Of a stretch of 64,000 nt of DNA, positions 26,589 to 36,308 are shown piece by piece (within the stretch, counting starts at the first letter, position 1; every line of letters begins with the position of its first letter). The position numbers and the translations under genes were made by a program. Origin of the DNA: an actinobacterium acAMD-2 (GTDB lineage Bacteria; Actinomycetota; Actinomycetes; UBA12327); contig JNSE01000031.1 of assembly GCA_000754455.1 (NCBI GenBank), forward strand, positions 1 through 64,000, in the 5' to 3' direction. The notes below the pieces were generated by a model. The model had not been told where the DNA came from. It searched no databases and worked only from the letters and a program-made list of their open reading frames with translations.

Positions 26589-27604
26589 GCGGTAACAAAA
26601 CCCAGGCGCTCATAGACCGTTGCTAGCGTCGGTGCTGCAACCTCGCGAGCTCGTGCGGCACCTGCGTGCAACACCTCGTCGAGTTCGGCTGGACGCGAGA
26701 GCCAGTAGTTGACCCGCTCTTGAAACGGCGTGACGAATTCGACAACAACATCGGCGACTTGGGCCTTGAGATCGCCGTAACCTGCTCCGTCATAACTCGA
26801 CACCAAATCAGCCACCGATGTGCCGGTCAGTGCAGACTGAATTGTGAGCAAGTTGCTCACTCCTGGCTTATTGACTTCGTCAAACGAGATCTCGCGCTCA
26901 CTATCGGTCACGGCGGAGCGGATCTTCTTAGCAATGACCTTCGGGTCGTCCAGCAATTCCACTAGACCAGCCGTACTTTCAGCCGACTTGCTCATCTTTG
27001 ACGTCGGGTCTTGCAAATCAAGCACCTTGGCAGTGGCCTTGACGATCCGAGGCTTCGGCACGGTAAAGGTCTCACCGAAACGACTGTTAAACCGCTGGGC
27101 CAAATCACGCGTAAGTTCCAAGTGTTGACGTTGATCTTCCCCGACGGGGACTTCATCGGCTTGATAAATCAAAATGTCAGCCGCCTGCAAGATGGGATAG
27201 GTGAACAGTCCAACGGACGATCGGTCAGCACCACCGCGAGCAGACTTGTCCTTGAACTGCGTCATGCGGCTGGCTTCACCAAACCCGGTAATGCACTGCA
27301 TCACCCAAGCCAACTGGGCATGTTCTGGAACCTGGCTTTGGACAAACAACGTGCACCGCTCCGGCTCGAGGCCAGCAGCCAGCAGTTGGGCCGCGGAAAT
27401 GAGGGTACGTCGATTGAGTTCTGCTGGCTGGTAGTCAACGGTGATCGCGTGCAGGTCAACCACGCAATAAAAAGCGTCGAATTCATCTTGTAGCTGCACC
27501 CACTGAGCAATGGCGCCTAGGTAATTTCCCAGGTGGAATGAATCCGCAGTGGGTTGGATACCGGACAGGACGCGGGCCTGCTTGGTGGCAGCTGGACTAG
27601 GCAT
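26585..27604 (-). CDS. trpS: Tryptophanyl-tRNA synthetase
   Basis: 339 residues from the ATG at 27604; a start at 27634 would extend deeper into the upstream gene. Class I marks: the HIGH-like HLGN at 24-27 after SGIQPTADSF and KMSKS in the PTSKMSKSAES loop. Charges tRNA-Trp. It overlaps the end of the CNNM-type gene by eight bases. No clear Shine-Dalgarno sequence; translation is probably coupled. Confidence 0.97.
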   Translation of the reverse strand: MPSPAATKQARVLSGIQPTADSFHLGNYLGAIAQWVQLQDEFDAFYCVVDLHAITVDYQPAELNRRTLISAAQLLAAGLEPERCTLFVQSQVPEHAQLAWVMQCITGFGEASRMTQFKDKSARGGADRSSVGLFTYPILQAADILIYQADEVPVGEDQRQHLELTRDLAQRFNSRFGETFTVPKPRIVKATAKVLDLQDPTSKMSKSAESTAGLVELLDDPKVIAKKIRSAVTDSEREISFDEVNKPGVSNLLTIQSALTGTSVADLVSSYDGAGYGDLKAQVADVVVEFVTPFQERVNYWLSRPAELDEVLHAGAARAREVAAPTLATVYERLGFVTA

Positions 27605-28910
27605 GGTGGTTATTGTCGCTGATGGAGTCATCAACTGGTGCAGCAGCCACGCGAATACGGGCTACCCGGCGACCGTCCATTGCGGAAACCTCAAGGCGCC
27701 GGCCTTGCTCCTCCACGACATCACCGACGTGCGGAACTCGGCCCAAAGTCGCCACCATGAAGCCAGCGACAGTTTCATACGGCCCATCAGGCAACGTCAT
27801 GGACGTATCACGCATGAAGTCGTCAATGTTGAGTAATCCGTCCACTTCCACATCACCACCGGCCAAGGTACGCGTATCAGCCGCCGATGAGTCGTACTCG
27901 TCCCTGATATCGCCGACGAGCTCTTCAACCAAATCCTCCAGCGTGACAATCCCGGCCGTGCCGCCATATTCGTCAACCACAACGGCCATGTGAGCGCCTT
28001 CATTGCGCATCTGCGTCAGGGCGGGCAGCAAGTTCTTGCTCCCTGGCAACTGCAAGATCTCTCGCACCAAATCCTCTACCCGCAACCGCGTACCTGCATG
28101 CGCAGGGTTAAGAAGGTCACGAACGTGAACAAAGCCGACCACGTCATCAACACCATCACCCAACACTGGATAGCGCGAATGCGGAAGTTCCACGATCTCG
28201 GTTAACGCCTTGGCCACAAAGGTGTCGGCTAACAAGAAATTGACCTCGGTTCGAGGAACCATGACCTCCCGAAGGCGGGTGTCACCAGCAGTGAAGACGT
28301 CACTGACGATCTTGCGCTCTTCGCGCGACAGACCAGTATGCGTCAAGAGCATTCCTTGCAACTCTTCTTCGCTAATGGCAGCTCGCTTCTCATCCGGATT
28401 ACCACCTAGCGCTCGCACGACAAGGTTCGTAAGGATCGAGAGCAACCAAATTAAAAGTCGAAAAATGGAGGCGATTCGGTCAATCGTGGGAGCCGAAGCA
28501 AGGGATAACGTCTCTGACCTTTGCAAAGCCAACCGCTTAGGGACAAGCTCACTGATGACTAGGGAAATAAAGGCGATGACCAAGGTGACGCCGATCAGCG
28601 ACAGCGCATTTGCCCAGCTTTGAGAAATCCCCTGGGAAATCAAGGCCTCAGCTGCACTGGATGCCAACGTTTCTGCACCATAAGCAGCAGACAAGAAGCC
28701 GGTAAACGTCACACCAATTTGAACCGCAGCCAAAAATCGGTTGGGGTTGGTGTGGAGCTTGGCCACCTTGGCCCCGCGGCGACCGCGAGACTTCAAGGCC
28801 CTGATCTGGCCTTCGCGCAAAGACAACAACGCTAGTTCAGAGGCGACGAACAAGCCTCCGACGATCATCAAAATCAGGACGAGGAGGATGCTGACCAGAA
28901 CAGAGTTCAC
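27597..28910 (-). CDS. CNNM/CorC-type membrane protein (DUF21 - CBS pair - CorC_HlyC)
   Basis: 437 residues. DUF21 membrane domain 1-190 with LFVASELALLSLREGQIRAL and three further hydrophobic segments, then EEELQGMLLTHTGLSREERKIV, a CBS pair (about 205-325: VMVPRTEVNFL, VVVDEYGGTAGIVTLEDLVEELVGDIRDE) and a C-terminal CorC_HlyC domain. Often annotated as hemolysin, but relatives handle magnesium/cobalt efflux or transport; I would not call it a toxin. GTG start 24 bp after xthA. Confidence 0.92.
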   Translation of the reverse strand: MNSVLVSILLVLILMIVGGLFVASELALLSLREGQIRALKSRGRRGAKVAKLHTNPNRFLAAVQIGVTFTGFLSAAYGAETLASSAAEALISQGISQSWANALSLIGVTLVIAFISLVISELVPKRLALQRSETLSLASAPTIDRIASIFRLLIWLLSILTNLVVRALGGNPDEKRAAISEEELQGMLLTHTGLSREERKIVSDVFTAGDTRLREVMVPRTEVNFLLADTFVAKALTEIVELPHSRYPVLGDGVDDVVGFVHVRDLLNPAHAGTRLRVEDLVREILQLPGSKNLLPALTQMRNEGAHMAVVVDEYGGTAGIVTLEDLVEELVGDIRDEYDSSAADTRTLAGGDVEVDGLLNIDDFMRDTSMTLPDGPYETVAGFMVATLGRVPHVGDVVEEQGRRLEVSAMDGRRVARIRVAAAPVDDSISDNNHHA

Positions 28911-28934
28911 GAGACTACATTCCCACAGATCGCA

Positions 28935-29753
28935 CTAGCGACCAAATGTGGCGATTACGGGCGCGTGGTCTGACCAACGCGTGTCGTAACTTGGTGCTCG
29001 ACCCACCACCACATCGCGACACTGTTCCGCCAGGGCTTTGGTCGCTATGAGGTAATCAATCCGCCAACCGGCGTCGTTATCAAAAGCCTGACCGCGCCAC
29101 GACCACCACGTGTAAGGGCCGGCAACCTCACCAGCAAAGCGTCGATGCAAGTCCACCCAGCGATCACGAGCAAACCAGGTATCAAAGTGCGCGCGTTCAT
29201 CCTCCAGGAATCCGGCCTTTTTGAGGTTGCCCTTCCAATTCTTAATATCAAGCTCGGTGTGGCCCACATTAAAGTCACCGGTCACGATGACCTGCCGCTT
29301 GGTTCGGCTCGCACGCGTTGCCAACGCCGCAAGTCGAGCATCCATGGCATCAAGGAAGCGATACTTCTCGGCTTGCTTGAGTGGTTTGTCCGCATCACCG
29401 GTCGGCACGTACACCGAAACAACGGTGAGCGGGCCTACCGGTGAATCAAGGTCGACTTCGATCCATCGCCCTTGGTGATCAAACTCTTCGCTATTAAAAC
29501 CCACGCGCACAGCACTGGGTTGTTCACGCGAAAGAACGGCGACACCGCTGCGGCCTAACTCTGACGCAGGGCTGTGCGAGACATGCCAATTAGCAAATTC
29601 GCTTTCCGCGATGGCAACATGTAGCTGCTCATGCGTTGCCCGCACTTCCTGCAAGCACATGACGTCTACCCCGGCCGATTCCAGCCACTCAACACCACCA
29701 TTTTTCTTGGTGGCGCGAATGCCGTTCACGTTGACCGTGAGGACCTTAAACAT
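28935..29753 (-). CDS. xthA: Exodeoxyribonuclease III
   Basis: 272 residues from the ATG at 29753 with AGGTG seven bases upstream. Endonuclease/exonuclease/phosphatase fold: VNVNGIRA, MCLQEVRAT (metal Glu), TGDFNVGHTELD and the terminal WSDHAPVIATF with the catalytic Asp-His. Acts on abasic sites and 3' blocked ends in base-excision repair. Lies 23 bp downstream of icd in the same direction. Confidence 0.95.
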   Translation of the reverse strand: MFKVLTVNVNGIRATKKNGGVEWLESAGVDVMCLQEVRATHEQLHVAIAESEFANWHVSHSPASELGRSGVAVLSREQPSAVRVGFNSEEFDHQGRWIEVDLDSPVGPLTVVSVYVPTGDADKPLKQAEKYRFLDAMDARLAALATRASRTKRQVIVTGDFNVGHTELDIKNWKGNLKKAGFLEDERAHFDTWFARDRWVDLHRRFAGEVAGPYTWWSWRGQAFDNDAGWRIDYLIATKALAEQCRDVVVGRAPSYDTRWSDHAPVIATFGR

Positions 29754-29776
29754 CAACGCACCTGAAGACTTAATGA

Positions 29777-30994
29777 CTACTTAGCCATGGCCTTTTGCAG
29801 GTTTTCGTCAATGGAGGCCAAGAATTCCTGCGTCGTTTGGAACGGCTGGTCCGCACTGATGAGCAGGGCCAAGTCCTTGGTCATCTTGCCCGACTCCACC
29901 GTTTCGATGCAGACGCGCTCGAGAGTCTGAGCAAACTCGCTGACCTCAGGAGTGCCGTCCATGCGACCGCGGTAGTCCAAGCCACGCGTCCACGCGAAGA
30001 TGGATGCAATCGGGTTGGTCGACGTGGGTTTGCCCTGCTGGTGCTGACGGTAGTGACGCGTCACCGTGCCGTGAGCGGCTTCGGCCTCAACGGTCTTGCC
30101 GTCCGGAGTCATCAACACCGAGGTCATCAATCCCAACGAACCAAATCCTTGGGCAACGGTGTCTGACTGCACGTCACCGTCGTAGTTCTTGCAAGCCCAC
30201 ACGTAGCCGCCTTCCCACTTCATGGCGCACGCGACCATGTCGTCGATCAAGCGGTGCTCGTAGGTCAAACCAGCCTTATCAAAGTCTGCCTTGAACTCAG
30301 CTTCAAAAACTTCAGCGAACAAGTCCTTGAATCGGCCGTCGTAGGCCTTCATGATCGTGTTCTTGGTGGACAGGTACACCGGAACGCCACGGTCCAGGCC
30401 ATAGCGCATGGAGGCACGGGCAAAGTCGCGGATCGAATCGTCAAGGTTGTACATCGCCATGGCCACACCGCCGCTGGGGAAGTCATAGACGTCGAGCTCC
30501 ATGGGCTCGCCACCGTCGGTGGGCGTGTAGGTCAAAGTCAACGAGCCAGGACCAGGAATAACCGTGTCAGTGGCACGGTACTGGTCACCAAAAGCGTGGC
30601 GGCCAATGATGATCGGCTTAGTCCAGCCAGGAACCAAACGAGGAATGTTGGAAATGACGATGGGCTCGCGGAAGATCACACCGCCGAGGATGTTGCGGAT
30701 TGTGCCGTTGGGCGACTTCCACATCTTCTTGAGACCAAATTCCTCTACGCGCTCTTCATCTGGAGTGATGGTCGCGCACTTAACGGCCACGCCGTAGAGC
30801 TTGGTGGCTTCGGCCGAGTCAATGGTGACCTGGTCGTTGGTCGCATCGCGGTTTTCAATGCTCAAGTCAAAGTACTTCAGATCAATGTCTAGGTAAGGAA
30901 GGATCAACTGCTCCTTAATGAACGACCAGATGATGCGCGTCATCTCGTCGCCATCCATCTCAACGACAGGGTTCTTTACTTTGATCTTGCTCAT
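29777..30994 (-). CDS. icd: Isocitrate dehydrogenase (NADP type, eukaryote-like homodimer family)
   Basis: 405 residues from the ATG at 30994, where AAGGA is nine bases upstream; an ATG two codons earlier leaves too little room. The N-terminus KVKNPVVEMDGDEMTRIIW, STKNTIMKAYDGRFKD and VACAMKWEGGYVWACKNYDGDVQSD are typical of the type II IDH seen in mitochondria and mycobacteria (Icd1). Converts isocitrate to 2-oxoglutarate with NADP. Next to mdh, in a TCA pair. Confidence 0.97.
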   Translation of the reverse strand: MSKIKVKNPVVEMDGDEMTRIIWSFIKEQLILPYLDIDLKYFDLSIENRDATNDQVTIDSAEATKLYGVAVKCATITPDEERVEEFGLKKMWKSPNGTIRNILGGVIFREPIVISNIPRLVPGWTKPIIIGRHAFGDQYRATDTVIPGPGSLTLTYTPTDGGEPMELDVYDFPSGGVAMAMYNLDDSIRDFARASMRYGLDRGVPVYLSTKNTIMKAYDGRFKDLFAEVFEAEFKADFDKAGLTYEHRLIDDMVACAMKWEGGYVWACKNYDGDVQSDTVAQGFGSLGLMTSVLMTPDGKTVEAEAAHGTVTRHYRQHQQGKPTSTNPIASIFAWTRGLDYRGRMDGTPEVSEFAQTLERVCIETVESGKMTKDLALLISADQPFQTTQEFLASIDENLQKAMAK

Positions 30995-31028
30995 GTGCAT
31001 GTGTCCTTAAGGGTGTGCGATGGAAAAA

Positions 31029-32021
31029 TTAGATCAAACCAAGTTCAACAACAGCGGCACGCTCTTCCAACAGTTCGGCGTTGGATGCATCGATGCGAGC
31101 CTGCGAGAAGTCATTGACTTCCAGACCCTGAACCACTTGCCACTCGCCGCCCACTGAACGAACGGGGAACGAGGTGATGATCCCTTCAGGAACGCCATAT
31201 GAACCGTCAGAAGCAATGGCGGCCGAAGTCCAGGAGTCAGCCGGAGTGCCATTGACCCAGTCATAGATGTGATCCACAGCAGCGTTCGCAGCAGAGGCTG
31301 CCGACGAGGCACCACGAGCTTCAATGATTGCGGCACCGCGCTTAGCAACGGTGGGGATGAAGTCGTTTTCCAACCAAGCCTGGTCGTTGATGACTTCGGC
31401 AGCGGGCTTGCCGTTAATCGTGGCGTGGAAGATGTCCGGGTACTGGGTTGCCGAATGGTTGCCCCAGATCGACAAGTTCTTGATGTCGTTAATCGACACG
31501 CCTGCCTTCTTCGCCAACTGTGACAGCGCGCGGTTGTGGTCCAAGCGCGTCATGGCCGTGAAGCGTGAGTTGGGGACATCAGGTGCATGGGAAGCCGCGA
31601 TCAAGGCGTTCGTGTTAGCAGGGTTACCCACAACGAGCACGCGAATATCATCAGCGGCGCCAGCGTTGATGGCCTCACCTTGTGGCTTGAAGATTCCACC
31701 ATTGGCCTCAAGCAGGTCGCCGCGCTCCATGCCGGCCGTACGCGGACGTGCACCGACGAGCAATGCAACATTGGCGCCATCAAAGGCTGCGCGGGCGTCA
31801 TCAAAGATGTCAATGCCGGCCAACTGCGGGAATGCGCAGTCGTCGAGTTCCATGGCCGTACCCTCGGCTGCCTTCAGCGCTGGGGTGATTTCCAGCAAGC
31901 GCAAGCGCACTGGAACGTCGGGGCCGAGCAACTGGCCTGAGGCAATGCGGAACAACAACGCATAGCCGATTTGGCCTGCCGCACCGGTGACAGTGACATT
32001 GACGGGGGTCTGTGACGCCAT
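31029..32021 (-). CDS. mdh: Malate dehydrogenase
   Basis: 330 residues from the ATG at 32021, preceded by AGGAAGAG. NAD site VTVTGAAGQIGYALLFRIA, the RPRTAGMERGDLLEANGGIF active loop with catalytic Arg, and NHSATQYPDIFHA with catalytic His are intact. Oxidises malate to oxaloacetate. The 149 bp upstream contain a perfect inverted repeat that may be regulatory. Confidence 0.97.
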   Translation of the reverse strand: MASQTPVNVTVTGAAGQIGYALLFRIASGQLLGPDVPVRLRLLEITPALKAAEGTAMELDDCAFPQLAGIDIFDDARAAFDGANVALLVGARPRTAGMERGDLLEANGGIFKPQGEAINAGAADDIRVLVVGNPANTNALIAASHAPDVPNSRFTAMTRLDHNRALSQLAKKAGVSINDIKNLSIWGNHSATQYPDIFHATINGKPAAEVINDQAWLENDFIPTVAKRGAAIIEARGASSAASAANAAVDHIYDWVNGTPADSWTSAAIASDGSYGVPEGIITSFPVRSVGGEWQVVQGLEVNDFSQARIDASNAELLEERAAVVELGLI

Positions 32022-32088
32022 GAACAACCGCTCTCTTCCTGGCCTCACGCGCGCGATAGTGCAACGGCAAGGCTCACATCTGGGGATT

Positions 32089-32113
32089 GTTAGGGCTCGA
32101 AAAGTGCCCTAAC
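32089..32113. promoter_or_regulatory. Perfect 8-bp inverted repeat upstream of mdh
   Basis: GTTAGGGC (32089-32096) and GCCCTAAC (32106-32113) flank a nine-base spacer, 68 bp upstream of the mdh start and 57 bp beyond the folD stop. No T-run follows on the minus strand, so it looks more like an operator than a terminator. The protein that would bind it is unknown. Confidence 0.45.
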
Positions 32114-32170
32114 TACACGCCAAAATCTAGCCGAAGCGCAGCCGCTTGAAGTCAGCGGGTCTTGTCCCGC

Positions 32171-33031
32171 CTACGCCTGTCTGGCGAGCGCTGCTTCGGC
32201 TGCTTCCACCACGTTGGTCAACAACATCGCTCGGGTCATAGGTCCTACGCCACCGGGGTTTGGCGACAAGAAGCCGGCCACGATAGAGCAGTCGGGGTCC
32301 ACGTCGCCTACAAGACCGTTTTCGGTGCGCGTGATCCCGACATCAATCACGGCGCCGCCGGGATTAACCATCATCGGGGTGATCAGGTGTGGCACTCCAG
32401 CGGCCGCAATCACAATGTCGGCGCGCTCAACGTGAGCGGCCAAGTCCTTTGTGCCGGTGTGGCACAAGGTAACTGTGGCGTTTTCGCTACGACGGTTCAG
32501 GAGCAAGCCCATCGAGCGGCCGACTGTGATGCCGCGACCAATCACGACAACTTCAGCTCCATCGATCGGAACGTTATAGCGGCGCATCAATTCCAAGATT
32601 CCCCGCGGGGTGCACGGCAATGGTGCGTCGATGCCAAGAACGAGGCGGCCGAGGTTCACGGGGTGGAGGCCATCGGCATCCTTGTCCGGATCAATCAATT
32701 CAAGAACGCGGTTGGCGTCCAAGCCGGCAGGCAGTGGCAACTGCACGATGAAACCAGTACAGGTCGGATCGTCGTTGAGTTGACGAACAGCCGCTTCAAC
32801 TTCATCTTGGCTGGCAGTAGCGGGTAGATCTATGCGAATGGACTCAATGCCCACTTCAGCACAATCGCGGTGCTTGCCCGCGACATAGGACTGCGATCCG
32901 GGATCATCGCCGACCAGAATGGTGCCCAGCCCTGGGGCAATGCCCGCTGCCTTGAGCACATCGACGCGCTTTGCGAGTTCAGCCTTAATCGTGGCCGCGG
33001 TCGCCTTACCATCCATTGTGATTGATGCCAT
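32171..33031 (-). CDS. folD: Methylenetetrahydrofolate dehydrogenase/cyclohydrolase
   Basis: 286 residues from the ATG at 33031. Tyr49 and Lys53 of SYVAGKHRDC, GFIVQLPLP, the DKDADGLHP loop and the NADP segment VVIGRGITVGRSMG are conserved. It converts 5,10-methylene-THF to 10-formyl-THF, the formyl donor for PurN and PurH encoded 2.6 kb upstream in the same run. CATACT six bases before the ATG is close to the local leaderless box. Confidence 0.97.
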   Translation of the reverse strand: MASITMDGKATAATIKAELAKRVDVLKAAGIAPGLGTILVGDDPGSQSYVAGKHRDCAEVGIESIRIDLPATASQDEVEAAVRQLNDDPTCTGFIVQLPLPAGLDANRVLELIDPDKDADGLHPVNLGRLVLGIDAPLPCTPRGILELMRRYNVPIDGAEVVVIGRGITVGRSMGLLLNRRSENATVTLCHTGTKDLAAHVERADIVIAAAGVPHLITPMMVNPGGAVIDVGITRTENGLVGDVDPDCSIVAGFLSPNPGGVGPMTRAMLLTNVVEAAEAALARQA

Positions 33032-33085
33032 GGCGTGAGTATGCCTCACCCACAAACCATGACGGGAATGGGTCTTGAACTAGAC

Positions 33086-34057
33086 CTAGGCGGACTGGCG
33101 CCGCGACCGCACCCGGTCCAGGCGACCCGATCCCACAATGACGGCGACAAAGGTCAGGGCCACACCCACCGCCTCCCATACATTAAATTCGCGTCCTGGC
33201 GTGGGGATGAAGATGTCGAGGATCACTGCGCCTAACAGCTGGCCAGCAATCGAAGTCAATGTCAGGAGCAACACTCCGAGGGTGCGCACAAGTCGAGCAG
33301 CAACGGCAACAAAGATCGCACCGATAAGCCCACCGACATAGAGATAGGGCTTCTCCATGGGCGAAGGGGCGCCGCTGAAGTCCACCTGGCGAATAAACGT
33401 CAGGCTCCACAACATGACGCCACCCACCGAAAAGTTCATCCACGCTGCAGCAATCGGGCTTCCAGTAGCCATGGCCACCCGACCGTTGAAAGCTTGCTGG
33501 GCCGACACCAAAGTGCCAGCGAACAAACAAACGAAAACAGCAACAGGTTGAAACGAGATCGCACTTGAAAATGGATTGATGGCCACCACAACGGCCACAA
33601 CCGAAATCACACTGGCGAACACTCGAGATCGGCTGGGGTGAAGGCGACCGCTTGGGCCAAGGCCTAGCCGGTCGACTTCAAGGCTGGAGGTCGTTTGACC
33701 GGCGACCAATGCCACGGTGAACAGTGAAACACCCAACACAGGGACCGCAAATCCTTGCGAGGCCACCAATGTTGCCCCACCAAGGCCACCTAAAAGCAAC
33801 CACCAGCGCAATTGCCCAGCCCGCAACAGTGACGGAATGGCACGTAAGCCCGCGCGGTGTTGTGCATTCGTAAACAGCAAAACGGTGATGATGACCCAGC
33901 CCAGAATGAAGCCCAGAGCGGCGCCACCAATGGCATCACCAACATCTCGCGCAAGAGCTGCATTCGCGCGACCTTGGATGGACACCAAGACACCGATAGC
34001 CGCACCAATCGCGATAGCGATGGTGTTCGTGGGTTTGCGCCGACGGCCGTTAGCCAC
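33086..34057 (-). CDS. DMT-superfamily transporter (YdcZ/DUF606 duplicated form)
   Basis: 323 residues with about ten hydrophobic segments in two repeats. Each repeat opens with a GVLVSIQGRANAALA-like phrase (the second reads GTLVSAQQAFNGRVA), which is the mark of the DUF606/YdcZ family; here two copies are fused. Substrate unknown. GTG start 20 bp after purH with no strong ribosome site. A basic N-terminus (NGRRRKP) suggests a cytoplasmic start. Confidence 0.82.
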   Translation of the reverse strand: MANGRRRKPTNTIAIAIGAAIGVLVSIQGRANAALARDVGDAIGGAALGFILGWVIITVLLFTNAQHRAGLRAIPSLLRAGQLRWWLLLGGLGGATLVASQGFAVPVLGVSLFTVALVAGQTTSSLEVDRLGLGPSGRLHPSRSRVFASVISVVAVVVAINPFSSAISFQPVAVFVCLFAGTLVSAQQAFNGRVAMATGSPIAAAWMNFSVGGVMLWSLTFIRQVDFSGAPSPMEKPYLYVGGLIGAIFVAVAARLVRTLGVLLLTLTSIAGQLLGAVILDIFIPTPGREFNVWEAVGVALTFVAVIVGSGRLDRVRSRRQSA

Positions 34058-34077
34058 GGCTCAATCCAGTTGCTGCC

Positions 34078-35640
34078 TTAGTGGAAGAAATGGCGGGTCC
34101 CGGTGAAATACATCGCCACCCCGTGCGCAATCGCCGTGTCAATGACTTCCTGATCGCGCACTGATCCGCCTGGCTGCACCACTGCGCGCACTCCAGCTTC
34201 GATGAGCACTTCCAAGCCGTCGGGGAAGGGGAAGAAAGCATCTGACGCCGCGACACTCCCCTTTGCACGTTCATCACCGGCACGCCACACGGACAAACGC
34301 GCTGAGTCCACGCGGTTGACCTGACCCATGCCGACGCCAACAGTAGCTCCGCCTTTGGCCAACACGATCGCATTGGACTTTGCCGCACGGCTGGCCCGCC
34401 AAGCGAACACCAAGTCCGCGAACGTCGCATCGTCCACGGGTTCACCGGTTGCGAGCACCCACGTTGTTGGGTCATCTCCTGGGGCATCGACACCGTCGGC
34501 CACCTGCACCAACAGCCCACCACTGACCGGGCGCGTTTCAATGGTCGAGGTTGCCTCAACCGGAGCGCACTTGAGCAGTCGAAGGTTCTTCTTCTCCGTC
34601 AAGATCGCCAAGGCATCAGCATCAAAGTCTGGGGCCACGATCACTTCGGTAAAGATTTCAGCAATCTGCTCAGCAGCCTGCTTGGTGATGGGTCGGTTGG
34701 CAGCAATAACTCCACCGAAAGCGGATACGGGATCGCAGTCATTGGCCAAGCGATGTGCGGTTGCAATATCGCTGCCAACAGCAATGCCACACGGGTTGGC
34801 GTGCTTGATGATCGCTACGGCTGGCTCGGAGTGGTCATAGGCCGCACGACGAGCTGCATCAGCGTCAACGTAGTTGTTGTAGGACATTTCCTTGCCATGC
34901 AACTGCTCTGCTTGAGCAATCCCCTGACCCGGTCCAGCAGAGAAGCGGTACAGCGCCGCGGGTTGATGCGGATTTTCGCCATAACGCAGGACATCGGCTC
35001 GCTCAAAGGTGCGACCCATGAATTCAGGGAACGCTTCATCATCGGCCGGTGCATACTCACTAGAGAACCACGATGCCACGGCAACGTCATAACTAGCTGT
35101 GTGTGCGAAAGCCTCAGCAGCCAAGCGCTTGCGCTGAGTCAATTCAAATCCACCAGAAGTCAGAGCCGCTTTCACGTCGGCGTATCGAGCCGGATCAACT
35201 ACAACGGCAACACTGGGGTGATTCTTTGCCGCGGCGCGCACCATCGTTGGGCCACCAATATCAATTTGCTCCACACACTCATCGTGATCGGCGCCCGATT
35301 CCACGGTGGCGCTAAAGGGGTAGAGATTGACCACCACCAGGTCAAAGGGTTCCACATCGAGAGTCTTCAACTGCTCGACATGAGAATCCAGTCGACGATC
35401 AGCCAAGATCCCGGCATGCACGCGCGGGTGCAAGGTCTTGACGCGTCCATCCAGGCATTCAGGGAAACCGGTTAAGTCGCTGACCTGTGTCACCGCAACG
35501 CCCGCTCCGGCAATAGTTGCTGCCGTTGAGCCCGTGGACACAATCTCCACTCCGGCCTGACCCAGCGCCTTGGCGAGTTCAACCAAGCCGGTCTTGTCAT
35601 AGACGCTGACTAACGCTCGACGAATCGGGAGCTTGCTCAC
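34078..35640 (-). CDS. purH: Bifunctional AICAR formyltransferase / IMP cyclohydrolase
   Basis: 520 residues. Cyclohydrolase domain 1-200 with ALVSVYDKTGLVELAKAL, TGFPECLDGRVKTLHPRVHAGIL and DLVVVNLYPF; transformylase domain with EQLHGKEMSYNNYVDADAA and IIKHANPCGIA, and terminal GVAMYFTGTRHFFH. Last two steps of IMP synthesis. Starts GTG overlapping the purN stop by four bases (GTGA). Confidence 0.98.
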   Translation of the reverse strand: MSKLPIRRALVSVYDKTGLVELAKALGQAGVEIVSTGSTAATIAGAGVAVTQVSDLTGFPECLDGRVKTLHPRVHAGILADRRLDSHVEQLKTLDVEPFDLVVVNLYPFSATVESGADHDECVEQIDIGGPTMVRAAAKNHPSVAVVVDPARYADVKAALTSGGFELTQRKRLAAEAFAHTASYDVAVASWFSSEYAPADDEAFPEFMGRTFERADVLRYGENPHQPAALYRFSAGPGQGIAQAEQLHGKEMSYNNYVDADAARRAAYDHSEPAVAIIKHANPCGIAVGSDIATAHRLANDCDPVSAFGGVIAANRPITKQAAEQIAEIFTEVIVAPDFDADALAILTEKKNLRLLKCAPVEATSTIETRPVSGGLLVQVADGVDAPGDDPTTWVLATGEPVDDATFADLVFAWRASRAAKSNAIVLAKGGATVGVGMGQVNRVDSARLSVWRAGDERAKGSVAASDAFFPFPDGLEVLIEAGVRAVVQPGGSVRDQEVIDTAIAHGVAMYFTGTRHFFH

Positions 35641-36254
35641 GAAGAAACGACCTCTCTACCTTCAATGGACCAACCAGAACGACACAACTGACGCACAACC
35701 TGTACCAAAAGTTCGCGCTCAATGACTTTGATGCGCTCATGGAGCGATTCCACATCGTCACCAGCCTCAACCGAGACGCTGCGCTGCTCAATGATCGGTC
35801 CGGTGTCCACACCCTCATCAACAAAGTGCACGGTGCAACCGGTTTCTGCTACCCCAGCCGCCAAAGCATCAGCCACTGCATGTGCGCCCGGGAAACGAGG
35901 AAGCAACGCGGGGTGCGTATTGATCACGCTGAACCGAGCGAGCACTTGGTCGCCCAAGATCTTCATAAATCCCGCACTGACAACCAAATCCGGTTCGTGT
36001 TCAGCGATGGCAAGCGCTAGTGCACTGTCCCAATCCGCACGCGAGGAAAAATCCTCAACCGGCACAACGAAAATGGGAATGGCCTCAGCTTCAGCACGGC
36101 GCAAACCTTCAATCCCATAGCGATCAGCACCAACGGCGACGATCTCAATGTCGGCAAAGTCTTCAGCGTCAATTAACGCCTGCAAATTGGTACCGCCACC
36201 AGAAACCAGGACCACCAATCGCGCACGCGATTGTGGGGTGGGTGGAATGCTCAC
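35637..36254 (-). CDS. purN: Phosphoribosylglycinamide formyltransferase
   Basis: 205 residues. Catalytic triad Asn112, His114 and Asp150 (INTHPALLPRFPG and FVDEGVDTGPII), and GGGTNLQA at 19-26 for phosphate binding. Uses 10-formyl-THF to formylate GAR. The GTG start has TAGGCT six bases upstream and no ribosome site, so a leaderless purN-purH transcript is likely within the larger run. Confidence 0.96.
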   Translation of the reverse strand: MSIPPTPQSRARLVVLVSGGGTNLQALIDAEDFADIEIVAVGADRYGIEGLRRAEAEAIPIFVVPVEDFSSRADWDSALALAIAEHEPDLVVSAGFMKILGDQVLARFSVINTHPALLPRFPGAHAVADALAAGVAETGCTVHFVDEGVDTGPIIEQRSVSVEAGDDVESLHERIKVIERELLVQVVRQLCRSGWSIEGREVVSS

Positions 36255-36260
36255 GCGTTC

Positions 36261-36266
36261 AGCCTA
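36261..36266 (-). promoter_or_regulatory. Putative leaderless -10 box (TAGGCT) for purNH
   Basis: On the minus strand TAGGCT ends six bases before the purN GTG, in the 54-bp gap after the perM-like gene. Confidence 0.5.
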
Positions 36267-36308
36267 CCGAGCGACCACCGGTGCTAACCGATCACCTAAA
36301 GGCGATCC

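Noticed and set aside
30254..30892. Long antisense open frame (212 codons) within icd.
   Set aside because: Shadow of the conserved icd coding strand; composition is not protein-like in this frame.
34753..35475. Open frame of 240 codons opposite purH.
   Set aside because: purH is full length and conserved on the other strand; the frame has no ribosome site or recognisable domain.
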